44,263 nucleotides of DNA from assembly GCA_041913045.1 (NCBI GenBank), contig JAYSGB010000035.1:1-44263 (forward strand). The letters run 5' to 3'. The notes beneath the pieces were generated by a model, which had not been told where the DNA came from, made no database searches, and saw nothing but the letters and a program-made list of their open reading frames with translations. Shown here piece by piece: positions 16,703-26,494 of the stretch; the first letter of the stretch is position 1; each line of letters begins with the position of its first letter. The translations under genes and the position numbers were made by a program. The stretch comes from CAMLOF01 sp041913045 (lineage in GTDB: Bacteria > Pseudomonadota > Gammaproteobacteria > Burkholderiales > Burkholderiaceae_C).

Positions 16703-18277
16703 ATGAGCACTCCACTGCTACCCAACCACCTTGGCGGCCACTGGCAAACCGGCGGCGGCGCTGGTACACCGCTTTTCGACCCCGTGCTCGGCACCGAACT
16801 GGCACGCGTTTCCAGCCAGGGGCTCGACCTGAAGGAAGGCTTCCGCTTCGCGCGTGAGCAAGGCGGCAAGGCGCTGCGCGCCCTCACCTACAAGGATCGT
16901 GCCGCCCTGCTGCAGGCCGTGGCGCAGGTGCTGCAAAAGAACCGCGACGCCTATTACGAGATCGCCACCGCAAACTCGGGCACCACCGCCAAGGATTCGG
17001 CAGTGGACATCGACGGCGCCATCTACACCATTGGCGTGTACGCCAAGCAAGGTGAAGCGCTGGGCGACGCCCGCGTGCTGCTGGATGGTGAGCGCATCCG
17101 CATGGGGAAAGACCCACTGTTCCAGACACAGCACATCCTCACCCCCACGCAGGGCGTGGCGCTGTTCATCAACGCCTTCAACTTCCCGTCCTGGGGATTG
17201 TGGGAAAAAGCCGCGCCCGCGCTGCTGTCGGGCGTACCGGTCATCGTCAAGCCCGCCACCGCCACGGCCTGGCTCACCCAGCGCATGGTGCAGGACGTGG
17301 TGGACGCAGGCATCCTGCCCGCAGGTGCGCTGTCGGTGGTGTGCGGGTCGTCCGCTGGCCTGATGGACGCGCTGGAACCGTTTGACGTGGTGTCCTTCAC
17401 CGGCTCGGCCGAGACAGCGCGCATCATCCGCTCCCACCCCGCTGTGGCGGAGCGTTCGGTACGCTGCAATATTGAAGCGGACAGCCTGAACACCGCACTG
17501 CTGGACCCGCAAGCTACGGCCGACAGCGAGGCCTTCCAGCTGCTGGTGAACGAGGTAACACGCGAGATGACCGTGAAAGCCGGGCAGAAGTGCACGGCCA
17601 TACGCCGCGTGATGGTGCCGCGCGCACTGTACGACGCAGCGGCGCAAGCCATTGGCGCCAAGCTGGCCAAGGTGACCGTGGGCAACCCGCGCAACGAATC
17701 GGTGCGCATGGGCGCGCTGGTGAGCCGCGAGCAGCACGCCAGCGTGCTGGAAGGCATTGCCCGACTGCGTGCCGAGGCCGAGGTGCTGCACGACGGCGCC
17801 AGCCACGCCCTGGTGGATGCCGACCCCGCCGTGGCCGCCTGCGTGGGCCCCACCCTGCTGGGCACGCGCACGCCTGCCAGCGCAAAGGTGCTGCACGAGG
17901 TGGAGGTTTTCGGCCCCGTGGCCACCCTCATGGCCTACGACAGCATTGAAGAGGCTTATGAGCTGATCCGCCGTGGCGAAGGCTCGCTCGTCGTTTCCGT
18001 CTACAGCGCGGACCCGGCCTTCATCGCCCAGGCGGCGGCAGAGCTGGGCTCCAGCCATGGCCGGGTGCACGCCATCAGCCCCGACGTGGCCAGCCTGCAC
18101 ACCGGCCACGGCAACGTGATGCCGCAGTCGCTGCATGGCGGCCCAGGCCGCGCTGGTGGCGGCGAGGAACTGGGCGGCCTGCGCGCACTGAACTTCTACC
18201 ACCGCCGCAGCGCCGTGCAGGCCAGCAGTGCCGCGCTGGACCAGCTTGCCAGCCAGGCAGCCTTGCTGAAATACTGA
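16703..18277 (+). CDS. boxD: 3,4-dehydroadipyl-CoA semialdehyde dehydrogenase (NADP+) BoxD
   Basis: A 524-residue aldehyde dehydrogenase that oxidises the BoxC product to 3,4-dehydroadipyl-CoA. Family features are FINAFNFPSWGLWEKAAPAL, the cofactor-binding VSFTGSAETAR, and the nucleophile C297 in KAGQKCTAIRR. The length is typical of the BoxD/PaaZ-like N-terminal type rather than of classical 490-residue enzymes. It diverges from boxR, with BoxR-type operators between them, and is followed 34 bases later by bclA. A paralogous role in phenylacetate breakdown is possible by sequence type but unlikely in this setting. Confidence 0.93.
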   Translation: MSTPLLPNHLGGHWQTGGGAGTPLFDPVLGTELARVSSQGLDLKEGFRFAREQGGKALRALTYKDRAALLQAVAQVLQKNRDAYYEIATANSGTTAKDSAVDIDGAIYTIGVYAKQGEALGDARVLLDGERIRMGKDPLFQTQHILTPTQGVALFINAFNFPSWGLWEKAAPALLSGVPVIVKPATATAWLTQRMVQDVVDAGILPAGALSVVCGSSAGLMDALEPFDVVSFTGSAETARIIRSHPAVAERSVRCNIEADSLNTALLDPQATADSEAFQLLVNEVTREMTVKAGQKCTAIRRVMVPRALYDAAAQAIGAKLAKVTVGNPRNESVRMGALVSREQHASVLEGIARLRAEAEVLHDGASHALVDADPAVAACVGPTLLGTRTPASAKVLHEVEVFGPVATLMAYDSIEEAYELIRRGEGSLVVSVYSADPAFIAQAAAELGSSHGRVHAISPDVASLHTGHGNVMPQSLHGGPGRAGGGEELGGLRALNFYHRRSAVQASSAALDQLASQAALLKY

Positions 18278-18311
18278 GCACACCGCGCCGGACCCCCTCA
18301 GAGGAGACACC

Positions 18312-19934
18312 ATGAAAAACACACTGCCTTCCGCGCCGCCCGCCGAATTCAACTTCGCGCAACACCTGATTCGCACCAATGCCGATCGTGCAGATCGCCT
18401 TGCTCTCATCGACGACCAGGGCACGCTTACCTACGGCCAACTGGCCGACCAGGTGCGGCGCACAGCGTCTGCCTTGCAGGCCCTGGGGCTGCGGCGCGAA
18501 GAGCGCGTGCTGCTGCTGATGCACGACTGCAACGACTGGGTGGTGAGCTTCCTGGGTGCCCTTTACGCCGGTGTGGTGCCGGTGGCACTCAACACCCTGC
18601 TGACGGCGCAGGACTACGCCTACATGCTGCAGAACAGCCGGGCGCAGGCAGCATTGGTCTCCGAAGCCCTGCTGCCCACACTGCATGAAGCATTGGCCAT
18701 GGGCAGCCACGAGGTCAAGAACATCTTGGTCTCCCGCCCCGCCACGGCAACAGCCCGGGCAGGCAATGGTGACGGCCCTGCCCTGCACGATCTGCGCGCA
18801 CTGCTCAGCGCACAGGGCCCAGCCGCCCAGCCCGCCGCCACCCAGGCTGACGAGGCAGCCTTCTGGCTGTACTCCTCTGGTTCCACCGGCCGCCCCAAGG
18901 GCACGGTACACACCCAGGGCAACCTGTACTGGACGGCCGAGCTTTATGGCAAGCCCGTGCTGAGCCTGACCGAAAACGACACCGTCTTCTCCGCAGCCAA
19001 ACTCTTCTTCGCCTATGGGCTGGGCAATGCCCTCACCTTCCCGCTGAGCGTCGGCGCCAGCGTGGTGCTGATGGCTGAGCGGCCCACGCCGCAAGCCGTG
19101 TTCCAGCGCCTGACGGGCAAAACGCCCCAGCTGGCTGGGCGCCGCCCCACCGTCTTCTACGGTGCCCCCACGGGCTATGGCGGCATGCTGGCCCACCCGG
19201 AATTGCCCGCTCGCGCCGACGTGGCGCTGCGCCTGTGCTCGTCCGCCGGTGAGGCGCTGCCACGCGACATCGGTGAGCGTTGGACTGCCCGCTTCGGCTG
19301 CGAGATCATCGACGGCATCGGCTCCACCGAGATGCTGCACATCTTCCTGTCCAACCGGCCGGGCGACGTGCGTTACGGCACCTCCGGCAAGCCGGTGGAG
19401 GGCTACGAAGTGGAAATCCGGGGCGAAGACGGCCTGCCCGTGCCCCCGAATGCCGACGGCTCCATCGACATTGGCGACCTGTTCATCAAAGGCCCCAGCG
19501 CCGCGCTGATGTACTGGCACAACCGCGAAAAGTCGCGCGACACCTTCCAGGGCGCCTGGACCAAGAGCGGCGACAAGTACACCCGTGACGCCGAGGGCTA
19601 CTACACCTACGCGGGCCGCAACGACGACATGCTCAAGGTCAGCGGCATCTACGTGTCACCCTTCGAGGTGGAGGCCACCCTGGTGCAGCACCCTGCTGTG
19701 CTGGAGGCTGCCGTCATCGGCAAGACCGACAGCGACGGCCTGGTCAAGACCAAGGCCTTCATCGTACTCAAAGCTGGCCAGGCCTTGACCGAGGAAGAAG
19801 TGAAAGCCTTCGTGAAAGAGCGGCTGGCGCCCTACAAGTACCCGCGCTTCATCGAGTTCGTGAGCGAACTGCCCAAAACCGCCACGGGCAAGATCCAGCG
19901 CTTCCGCTTGCGCGACCTAGAAGCCCAGCGCTGA
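18312..19934 (+). CDS. bclA: Benzoate-CoA ligase
   Basis: A 540-residue AMP-forming acyl-CoA synthetase that activates benzoate to benzoyl-CoA, the inducer and substrate of the box pathway. Motifs: P-loop YSSGSTGRPKGTVHT, substrate-pocket region SAAKLFFAYGLGNALTFPL characteristic of benzoate-CoA ligases, YAGRNDDMLKVSGIYVSPFE and the catalytic lysine in PKTATGKIQRFRLR. AGAGGAG lies upstream of the ATG. It follows boxD in a two-gene operon and ends tail-to-tail with the PACE gene. Confidence 0.95.
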   Translation: MKNTLPSAPPAEFNFAQHLIRTNADRADRLALIDDQGTLTYGQLADQVRRTASALQALGLRREERVLLLMHDCNDWVVSFLGALYAGVVPVALNTLLTAQDYAYMLQNSRAQAALVSEALLPTLHEALAMGSHEVKNILVSRPATATARAGNGDGPALHDLRALLSAQGPAAQPAATQADEAAFWLYSSGSTGRPKGTVHTQGNLYWTAELYGKPVLSLTENDTVFSAAKLFFAYGLGNALTFPLSVGASVVLMAERPTPQAVFQRLTGKTPQLAGRRPTVFYGAPTGYGGMLAHPELPARADVALRLCSSAGEALPRDIGERWTARFGCEIIDGIGSTEMLHIFLSNRPGDVRYGTSGKPVEGYEVEIRGEDGLPVPPNADGSIDIGDLFIKGPSAALMYWHNREKSRDTFQGAWTKSGDKYTRDAEGYYTYAGRNDDMLKVSGIYVSPFEVEATLVQHPAVLEAAVIGKTDSDGLVKTKAFIVLKAGQALTEEEVKAFVKERLAPYKYPRFIEFVSELPKTATGKIQRFRLRDLEAQR

Positions 19935-19945
19935 GTGGGCAAGCC

Positions 19946-20383
19946 TCAGTCCGCCTGCGGCAGCGCGGACTGGGGCAGGCCGAACACCTTGTCAAAAATC
20001 CAGGTGAACGCAACGGTGTAGACCAGGAAGAACAGCAGGATGCCCAGGTCGGCCACGAACGCGGCCCACCAGGATATGTCGAGCCACCAAGCCATCACCG
20101 GCACCAGGATGAGGGCCAGGCCGCCCTCGAACCCCATGCCGTGCACCGCCCGGCGCTGCCACGAACGCCCCTTCACGGCCTGACGGCGCTCCCACTGCTC
20201 GAACAGCCCGTTGAACACATAGTTCCACGCCAGCGCAATGCCTGACATGGTGAGCGACAAGGCCATGGCCGACCAGCCCGGCTCGCCAAACACCAGCGCC
20301 AGCACCGGGGCCACAAAGGCCACGGCAAAGGTTTCGTAAAGCACCGCCTGCAAAACGCGGCGGGTGCGTGGGGTCAAAGCCAT
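19946..20383 (-). CDS. PACE-family multidrug (biguanide) efflux transporter
   Basis: A 145-residue inner-membrane protein with four predicted segments arranged as two similar pairs, the bacterial transmembrane pair domain of the PACE family (AceI-like). The first segment has the conserved glutamate E17 (LYETFAVAFVAP); WNYVFNGLFEQWE and the second pair FTWIFDKVFG match the family. PACE pumps export cationic biocides such as chlorhexidine or short diamines by proton exchange; the substrate here is unknown. It starts 19 bases after the apbC stop on the same strand and may be read from the apbC transcript. Confidence 0.88.
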   Translation of the reverse strand: MALTPRTRRVLQAVLYETFAVAFVAPVLALVFGEPGWSAMALSLTMSGIALAWNYVFNGLFEQWERRQAVKGRSWQRRAVHGMGFEGGLALILVPVMAWWLDISWWAAFVADLGILLFFLVYTVAFTWIFDKVFGLPQSALPQAD

Positions 20384-20402
20384 CTGCGCCGTTCCGTGGA
20401 AA

Positions 20403-21494
20403 TCAGGTGTCCTTGCTGATCTTGATCGACGGGAACTTGGAGGTGAAGTCCTTGGCCTTGGCCGCCACGGTGATGGCCACCTGGCGCGCCACGGCCTTGT
20501 AGATGCCTGCGATTTCGCCGTCCGGGTCGGCCACCACGGTCGGGCGGCCGTTGTCGGCCTGCTCGCGAATCTGCAGGTTCAAGGGCAGTGCGCCCAGGTA
20601 GGCCATGTCGAATTCGGCTGCCATGCGCTTGCCACCCTCGGCACCGAAGATGTGCTCCACGTGGCCGCAGTTGGAACACACGTGCACAGCCATGTTCTCC
20701 ACAATGCCCAGGATGGGCACACCCACCTTCTCGAACATCTTGATGCCCTTGCGCGCGTCCAACAGGGCGATGTCCTGCGGCGTGGTCACGATCACCGCGC
20801 CCGTCATGGGCACGCGCTGGCTCAGCGTCAGCTGGATGTCGCCGGTACCAGGCGGCATGTCCACGATCAGGTAGTCCAGGTCCTTCCAGTTGGTCTGGCG
20901 CAGCAACTGCTCCAGCGCCTGCGTGGCCATGGGGCCGCGCCAGATCATGGCTTCGTCCTTGTCCACCAGGAAACCGATGGAAATGACCTGCACGCCGTAG
21001 TTCTCCAGCGGCTCCATGGTCTGGCCGTCCACGCTCTCGGGGCGGCCTTCGATGCCCATCATCATCGGCTGGCTGGGGCCGTAGATGTCGGCGTCCAGAA
21101 TGCCCACGCTGGCGCCCTCGGCGGCCAACGCCAGCGCCAGGTTCACGGCGGTGGTGCTCTTGCCCACGCCGCCCTTGCCAGACGCCACGGCAATGATGTT
21201 CTTCACGTTGGGCAGCAGCTGCACGCCCCGCTGCACCGCGTGGGCCAGAATTTTGACGGACAGGTTGACCGAGACGTTCTCCACCCCGGCCACGCCCTTG
21301 GCTGCGGCGATCAGCGCCTTGCGCAGACCCGGCATCTGGCTCTTGGCGGGGTAGCCCAGCTCCACGTCGAAGGAGACGTCGCCGTCGTGAACCTGCAGGT
21401 TCTTCAGCGCCTTGGTGGAAACGAAATCCTTGCCCGTGTTCGGGTCTTGCACGGTTTGCAGCGCCTGCAGCAGCGCCTGTTGGTCAACGGCCAT
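20403..21494 (-). CDS. apbC: Iron-sulfur carrier ATPase ApbC/Mrp
   Basis: A 363-residue Mrp/NBP35-family P-loop protein that binds and transfers [4Fe-4S] clusters in the cytoplasm. An N-terminal MIP18-like domain (about residues 5-85, PNTGKDFVSTKALKNLQV) is followed by the deviant Walker A GKGGVGKS at 106-113, the DYLIVDMPPGTGD Walker B region and the cluster-binding CSNC pair (VHVCSNCGHVEHIFG). The length is normal. It diverges from metG across 114 bases. The iron-sulfur-rich proteins in the window (FdhA, polyferredoxin, BoxA, NadA, ThiC) are plausible clients, but this is general to the cell. Confidence 0.94.
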   Translation of the reverse strand: MAVDQQALLQALQTVQDPNTGKDFVSTKALKNLQVHDGDVSFDVELGYPAKSQMPGLRKALIAAAKGVAGVENVSVNLSVKILAHAVQRGVQLLPNVKNIIAVASGKGGVGKSTTAVNLALALAAEGASVGILDADIYGPSQPMMMGIEGRPESVDGQTMEPLENYGVQVISIGFLVDKDEAMIWRGPMATQALEQLLRQTNWKDLDYLIVDMPPGTGDIQLTLSQRVPMTGAVIVTTPQDIALLDARKGIKMFEKVGVPILGIVENMAVHVCSNCGHVEHIFGAEGGKRMAAEFDMAYLGALPLNLQIREQADNGRPTVVADPDGEIAGIYKAVARQVAITVAAKAKDFTSKFPSIKISKDT

Positions 21495-21608
21495 TTGGTG
21501 TGGAACTCCGCAGTTATGAGTAGGTGTTGGCAGCGAAGTCTACCGTCTGGCGCGCATGGGCACAGTGCCCTCATTAAAATCGAGGGCTTGCCTGTCAGGA
21601 CCCACCAC

Positions 21609-23693
21609 ATGACCACGCGCTCCGCACAACGCCGTTTCTTCGTCACCACCGCTCTGCCTTACGCCAACGGCAACTTCCATATCGGCCACATCATGGAGTA
21701 CATCCAGGCCGACATCTGGGTGCGCATGCAGCGCATGCACGGGCACGAGGTGCACTTCGTGGGTGCCGACGACGCCCATGGCGCGCCCATCATGATCGCC
21801 GCTGAAAAGGCAGGCAAGACGCCGCAGCAGTTCGTGGCCGACATTGCCGCCGGGCGTGCCCAGTACCTGGAAGGCTTCCACGTGAAGTTCGACAACTGGC
21901 ACAGCACCGACGGCCCCGAGAACCACGAGCTGGCCCAGCGCATCTACCTCGACCTCAAGGCCAACGGCCTGATCAGCACCAAGACGATCGAACAGTTCTT
22001 CGACCCCGAGAAGAACATGTTCCTGCCCGACCGCTTCATCAAGGGCGAATGCCCCAAGTGCGGCGCCAAGGACCAGTACGGCGACTCCTGTGAAAGCTGC
22101 GGCGCGGTGTACGCCCCCACCGAACTGAAGAACCCCTACTCCGCCCTGTCCGGCGCCACGCCGGTGCTGCGCACCTCCGAGCACTATTTCTTCAAGCTCA
22201 GCGACCCGCGCTGCATCGAATTCCTGGAAAACTGGACCGCCGAACCTGGTCGCCTGCAGCCGGAAGTGCTCAACAAGATCAAGGAATGGTTCGCCAAGGA
22301 CGAAGAAGGCAATGGCGGCCTGGGCGACTGGGACATCTCGCGCGACGCGCCCTACTTCGGCATCGAGATCCCCGACGCGCCGGGCAAGTACTTCTATGTG
22401 TGGCTGGACGCGCCCATCGGCTACCTTGCCTCGCTGAAGAACCTGCTGGACAAGCGCGGCCAGGACTACGAGGCCTACATGGCCGACCCGCAGCTCGAGC
22501 AGTACCACTTCATCGGCAAGGACATCGTCACCTTCCACACCCTGTTCTGGCCCGCCACGCTGAAGTTCAGCGGCCGCAAGGTGCCCGATTCGGTGTTCGT
22601 GCACGGCTTCCTCACGGTGAACAACGGCGAGAAGATGAGCAAGAGCCGCGGCACCGGCCTGGACCCGCTCAAGTACCTGGGCCTGGGCATGAACGCCGAG
22701 TGGCTGCGCTACTACCTGGCCACCAAGCTGAGCAGCCGCAACGAAGACATCGACTTCAACGCCGAAGACTTCATGCTGCGCGTCAACAGCGACCTGATCG
22801 GCAAGTACGTCAACATCGCCAGCCGTGCGGCCGGCTTCATCAGCAAGCGCTTTGGCGGCCAGCTCGGCGAAGTGTCGGCCGACGGCGATGCGCTGCTGGA
22901 GCACCTGCGCACCGTGGCGCCCTCCATCATCGAACTGATGGCCGAGCGCGAGTACGGCAAGGCCCTGCGCGAGACCATGCTGCTGACCGACCGCGTGAAC
23001 GCCTACGTGGACCAGAACAAGCCCTGGGAGCTGGCCAAGCAGGAGGGCATGGAAGGCCGCCTGCAGGACGTGTGCACCACCTGCATCGAGGCCTTCCGCC
23101 TGCTCACCATCCTGCTCAAGCCCGTGCTGCCGGCGCTGGCCGCGCAGGTCGAGGCCTTCCTGAAGGTCCAGCCCTTCACCTTCGCCGACGCGCAGACCGC
23201 GCTCGGCAAGGGCCATGGGATCGGCGAATACAAGCACCTGATGCAGCGCGTGGACGTGAAGCAGCTTGAAGCATTGTTCGAGCCCCCAGCCCAGACGGAA
23301 CAAGCGCCAGCAGCTACCGAAACCGTAGCACCCGGCGGCGAGGAACTGGCCCCCACCATCACCATCGACGACTTCGCCAAGATCGACCTGCGCATCGCGC
23401 AGATCGTCAACTGCGAGGCCGTGGAAGGTTCCACCAAACTGCTGCGCCTCACACTCGACGTGGGCGAGGGCCGCACGCGCAACGTCTTCAGCGGCATCGC
23501 CAGCAGCTACCAGCCCGAGGACCTGGTGGGCAAGCTCACCGTGGTGGTGGCCAACCTGGCACCGCGCAAGATGAAGTTCGGCGTGAGCGAAGGCATGGTG
23601 CTGGCCGCCAGCCATGCGGACGAAAAAGCCCAGCCCGGCATCTACGTGCTGCACCCCTGGCCCGGCGCCCAGCCTGGCATGCGAATCCACTGA
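21609..23693 (+). CDS. metG: Methionyl-tRNA synthetase
   Basis: A 694-residue class I aminoacyl-tRNA synthetase. HIGH is at 24-27 (NFHIGHIMEY) and KMSKS at 342-346. A zinc knuckle reads CPKCGAKDQYGDSCESCGAVY in two halves, and the C-terminal ~110 residues form a dimerising tRNA-binding domain (IDDFAKIDLRIAQIVNCEAV), as in the long MetG type. The ATG at 21609 is chosen because HIGH then falls at the usual distance. The open frame runs 415 codons further upstream, but only as the reverse of apbC. It is followed 12 bases later by the DUF1275 gene. Confidence 0.97.
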   Translation: MTTRSAQRRFFVTTALPYANGNFHIGHIMEYIQADIWVRMQRMHGHEVHFVGADDAHGAPIMIAAEKAGKTPQQFVADIAAGRAQYLEGFHVKFDNWHSTDGPENHELAQRIYLDLKANGLISTKTIEQFFDPEKNMFLPDRFIKGECPKCGAKDQYGDSCESCGAVYAPTELKNPYSALSGATPVLRTSEHYFFKLSDPRCIEFLENWTAEPGRLQPEVLNKIKEWFAKDEEGNGGLGDWDISRDAPYFGIEIPDAPGKYFYVWLDAPIGYLASLKNLLDKRGQDYEAYMADPQLEQYHFIGKDIVTFHTLFWPATLKFSGRKVPDSVFVHGFLTVNNGEKMSKSRGTGLDPLKYLGLGMNAEWLRYYLATKLSSRNEDIDFNAEDFMLRVNSDLIGKYVNIASRAAGFISKRFGGQLGEVSADGDALLEHLRTVAPSIIELMAEREYGKALRETMLLTDRVNAYVDQNKPWELAKQEGMEGRLQDVCTTCIEAFRLLTILLKPVLPALAAQVEAFLKVQPFTFADAQTALGKGHGIGEYKHLMQRVDVKQLEALFEPPAQTEQAPAATETVAPGGEELAPTITIDDFAKIDLRIAQIVNCEAVEGSTKLLRLTLDVGEGRTRNVFSGIASSYQPEDLVGKLTVVVANLAPRKMKFGVSEGMVLAASHADEKAQPGIYVLHPWPGAQPGMRIH

Positions 23694-23705
23694 CCGGACG
23701 GCAGC

Positions 23706-24449
23706 GTGCACCCCGAGCTGCGCGGCTGGGTTGACGTGCAACGCACGCAGCAGGCCAACGTGCGCCTGGGGCTCACGCTGGCCTTCGTGGCTGGTGCCAC
23801 CAACGCGGGCGGTTTCCTGGCCGTGGGGCAGTACACCTCGCACATGACGGGGGTGATCTCTTCGGTGGCCGACCAGATGGTGCTGGGCCACTGGACCCTG
23901 GCCATCGCAGGCATAGGCTCGCTGCTGGCCTTCCTGGCTGGCGCCATGACCACCGCCTGGATGGTCAACTGGGGGCTTCGCCTTTCGCTGCAAAGCGCCT
24001 TTGGCCTGCCCCTATTGCTCGAAGCGGTGGCACTGCTGCTGTTCGGCCTGTTCGGCGCGGCCATCAGCCTGCTGGCCACCCTCTTCCTGCCGCTCACGGT
24101 GGTTCTGCTGTGCTTCATCATGGGCCTGCAGAACGCCGTCATCACCAAGATATCCAAGGCCGAAATCCGCACCACACACCTCACCGGTCTGGTCACGGAC
24201 CTGGGCATCGAGTTGGGCAAACTCTTCTACGTCAACCGCCATCCGCAGCACGCACCGGTGCTGGCCAACCGCGACAAGCTGCGCCTGCAGGCGCGCATGA
24301 TAGGCAGCTTCTTCATTGGCGCGCTGCTGGGGGCCTGGGGGTTCAAGCATGTGGGTTACGTCAGCACGCTCCCCTTGGCGGTGATGTTGCTGCTGCTGGT
24401 CTGGCGCCCGGTGGCAGCAGACCTGCGAACACGTCGATCTGTCGTCTAA
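23706..24449 (+). CDS. DUF1275 (YoaK-like) membrane protein
   Basis: A 247-residue inner-membrane protein with about six hydrophobic segments. It contains the family signature GATNAGGFLAVGQYTSHMTG near the N-terminus and MGLQNAVITKISKAEIRTTHL in the middle. The function is not established; the family is sometimes annotated as a transporter. The start is a GTG, 12 bases after the metG stop, with a GGACGG stretch before it, so co-transcription with metG is likely. Confidence 0.82.
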   Translation: MHPELRGWVDVQRTQQANVRLGLTLAFVAGATNAGGFLAVGQYTSHMTGVISSVADQMVLGHWTLAIAGIGSLLAFLAGAMTTAWMVNWGLRLSLQSAFGLPLLLEAVALLLFGLFGAAISLLATLFLPLTVVLLCFIMGLQNAVITKISKAEIRTTHLTGLVTDLGIELGKLFYVNRHPQHAPVLANRDKLRLQARMIGSFFIGALLGAWGFKHVGYVSTLPLAVMLLLLVWRPVAADLRTRRSVV

Positions 24450-24552
24450 GCCCACAAAAACGCTGCGAATGGCGGTCAAACTGGTAGAAACCCCAGGATT
24501 TAGCTGACAGCGCTGTAAGTTTCAGCAAGGTTACCAAGTTGTAACATGGGGC

Positions 24553-26193
24553 ATGATCAATATGCCACCCTTGGCCACCTTCCGCCCGCGCCTGTTTCAG
24601 GATCTTCGCGGCTACAGCGGTGAACGGCTGGTCAAAGACATGGGGGCTGGCGCCACAGTCGGCATCGTTGCATTGCCGCTGGCCATGGCATTTGCCATCG
24701 CCTCGGGCCTCAAGCCGGAGGCCGGGCTGTGGACGGCCATCATCGGCGGGCTCCTCATCTCGGTGCTGGGCGGCTCGTCCGTCCAGATTGGCGGCCCTGC
24801 AGGTGCGTTCATCGTCATCGTGTACGGCATCGTCGAGCGTTACGGCGTGGCCAACCTGTTGATTTCCACCGCCAGCGCAGGGGTGCTGCTGTTTCTGCTG
24901 GGCCTGTTCAAGCTGGGCACCCTTGTGCGCTACGTCCCGGTCAGTGTGGTCATCGGTTTCACCAACGGCATAGCCGTGCTCATTGCCCTGTCCCAGTTGC
25001 GCGACCTGCTCGGCCTGCACATAGACAAGATGCCTGGCGATTTCTTCAGCCAGATCACCACCCTGGCGCGCCATGCGGACTCGTTCAACCCCTGGGCCTT
25101 CGGGCTGGGCGCCGCCTGCGTGGTCGGGCTGTTCATCTGGCCCCGCCTCTGGGCAAGCGAGTCGGCTTTCCGCAAGAAGCTAGACGGAATCGAGGCCATC
25201 AGCGCCCTTCGTGCCACATCTCGCGTGCCCGGGCCGGTGGTGGCGCTGGTCACGCTGTCCCTGGCGGCGTGGCTGCTGCAAATGCCGGTGGAAACCATCG
25301 GGTCGCGCTTTGGAGGCATTCCTCAAAGCGTTCCGGCGTTCGAGTTGCCCGCCTTCACTTGGGAAACGGTCAAACAGCTGGTCAGCCCCACGCTCACCAT
25401 CGCCATTCTGGGCGCCATTGAGTCGCTGCTTTGCGCGCGCGTGGCCGACCAGCTGCGCGACGGCCCCAAGCACGACCCAAACCAGGAACTGATGGCACAA
25501 GGCGTGGCCAACGCGGTGGTTCCCTTCTTCGGCGGCATGCCCGCCACGGGCACCATTGCGCGCACGGTCACCAACATCCGCTCAGGCGCCACATCACCCA
25601 TAGCTGGGGTTGTGCATTCGCTCACGCTGGCACTGGTGGTGCTGGCTGCCGCGCCGCTGGCCAAGCACATTCCCCTGGCGGTGCTGGCGGGCGTGCTGCT
25701 GTTCGTGGCCTGGAACATGGGTGAGTGGCGCGAATTCGCGCGGCTCAAACACTTCACCAGCCATTACCGGCTGATGTTGCTGTCCACCTTCTTCGTCACC
25801 ATCGTCTTCGACCTGACGGTGGCCGTGGAGCTGGGCCTGGTGCTGGCGGTGGTACTGTTCGTGCGTCGGCAAAGCGGCCTGTTCACCGCCAAGGAAGTGG
25901 CGCGGACCGCGCAGCAGATCACCTACAAGCTGTACGGTTCGCTGTTCTTTGGCGCGGTCAGCAAGATCGACCCCATCGTGGCCGAGGTGGAGGCTTCACC
26001 GGAACCCTTGAACGTGACGCTGGACGCCACGCACCTCATCTCGCTCGACACCACGGGCCTGGACGCGCTGGAACAGTTGCACAAGGCCCTGGAAAAGCGC
26101 GGCGCGCACCTGAGCATGGTGGGCTTGCACGAACAGCCGCTGTCGCTGCTGCGCCGGTCCGGCTTCGCCAGCAAGCTGCACACCTGCGCCTGA
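24553..26193 (+). CDS. SulP-family inorganic anion transporter with STAS domain
   Basis: A 546-residue permease with 10-14 hydrophobic segments followed by a cytoplasmic STAS domain (about 440-546, LNVTLDATHLISLDTTGLDA). Family hallmarks are ALPLAMAFAIASGLKPEAGL, GGSSVQIGGPAGAFIVIVYG and PFFGGMPATGTIARTVTNIR. SulP proteins carry sulfate, bicarbonate or dicarboxylates; the substrate cannot be told from sequence. The short region before it (24507-24545) contains ACAGCGCTGT and GTTAC-N6-GTAAC palindromes that could be operator sites. Confidence 0.9.
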   Translation: MINMPPLATFRPRLFQDLRGYSGERLVKDMGAGATVGIVALPLAMAFAIASGLKPEAGLWTAIIGGLLISVLGGSSVQIGGPAGAFIVIVYGIVERYGVANLLISTASAGVLLFLLGLFKLGTLVRYVPVSVVIGFTNGIAVLIALSQLRDLLGLHIDKMPGDFFSQITTLARHADSFNPWAFGLGAACVVGLFIWPRLWASESAFRKKLDGIEAISALRATSRVPGPVVALVTLSLAAWLLQMPVETIGSRFGGIPQSVPAFELPAFTWETVKQLVSPTLTIAILGAIESLLCARVADQLRDGPKHDPNQELMAQGVANAVVPFFGGMPATGTIARTVTNIRSGATSPIAGVVHSLTLALVVLAAAPLAKHIPLAVLAGVLLFVAWNMGEWREFARLKHFTSHYRLMLLSTFFVTIVFDLTVAVELGLVLAVVLFVRRQSGLFTAKEVARTAQQITYKLYGSLFFGAVSKIDPIVAEVEASPEPLNVTLDATHLISLDTTGLDALEQLHKALEKRGAHLSMVGLHEQPLSLLRRSGFASKLHTCA

Positions 26194-26266
26194 CCGACGC
26201 CGAAATCTCCAGCGTCGCGTCCCACTGGGTAAAATCGCTTTTTTCCCTGTGGTGCACGATCCCGTC

Positions 26267-26479
26267 ATGAACATCTTTCAACGCCCTCACTACGCTTCCG
26301 ACGCCACCCAGTTCATCGACTCGCTCAAGTCGCAGCGCCCCGAACTGGAAGCCGAACAACGCCAGGGCCGTGCCCTGTTGTGGGACAAGCAGATCGACCG
26401 CCAGTTTGCCGCCGAGGCCAGTGAAGCGCGCGTTGCGCAAAAGCCGTACGTCTACCAGACTGAGCCGCTGCTGCGCTGA
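26267..26479 (+). CDS. DUF3460 family small protein
   Basis: A 70-residue soluble, charged protein (MNIFQRPHYASDATQFIDSL at the start, ending YVYQTEPLLR). It matches the DUF3460 family, which is typical of Betaproteobacteria and usually sits just before scpA, as here. The function is unknown. The ATG at 26267 is preferred over the GTG at 26249, since MNIFQRPHY is the usual start in relatives as I remember them. Its stop is 15 bases before the scpA ATG. Confidence 0.82.
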   Translation: MNIFQRPHYASDATQFIDSLKSQRPELEAEQRQGRALLWDKQIDRQFAAEASEARVAQKPYVYQTEPLLR

Positions 26480-26494
26480 TTGCCCACCGTTGGC

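Noticed and set aside
20364..21608. N-terminal extension of the metG frame by 415 codons
   Set aside because: This part is the reverse strand of apbC; MetG motifs fit a start at 21609.
24507..24545. Small palindromes ACAGCGCTGT and GTTAC-N6-GTAAC before the SulP gene
   Set aside because: Short and single-copy, with no partner regulator nearby; mentioned only in the gene entry.
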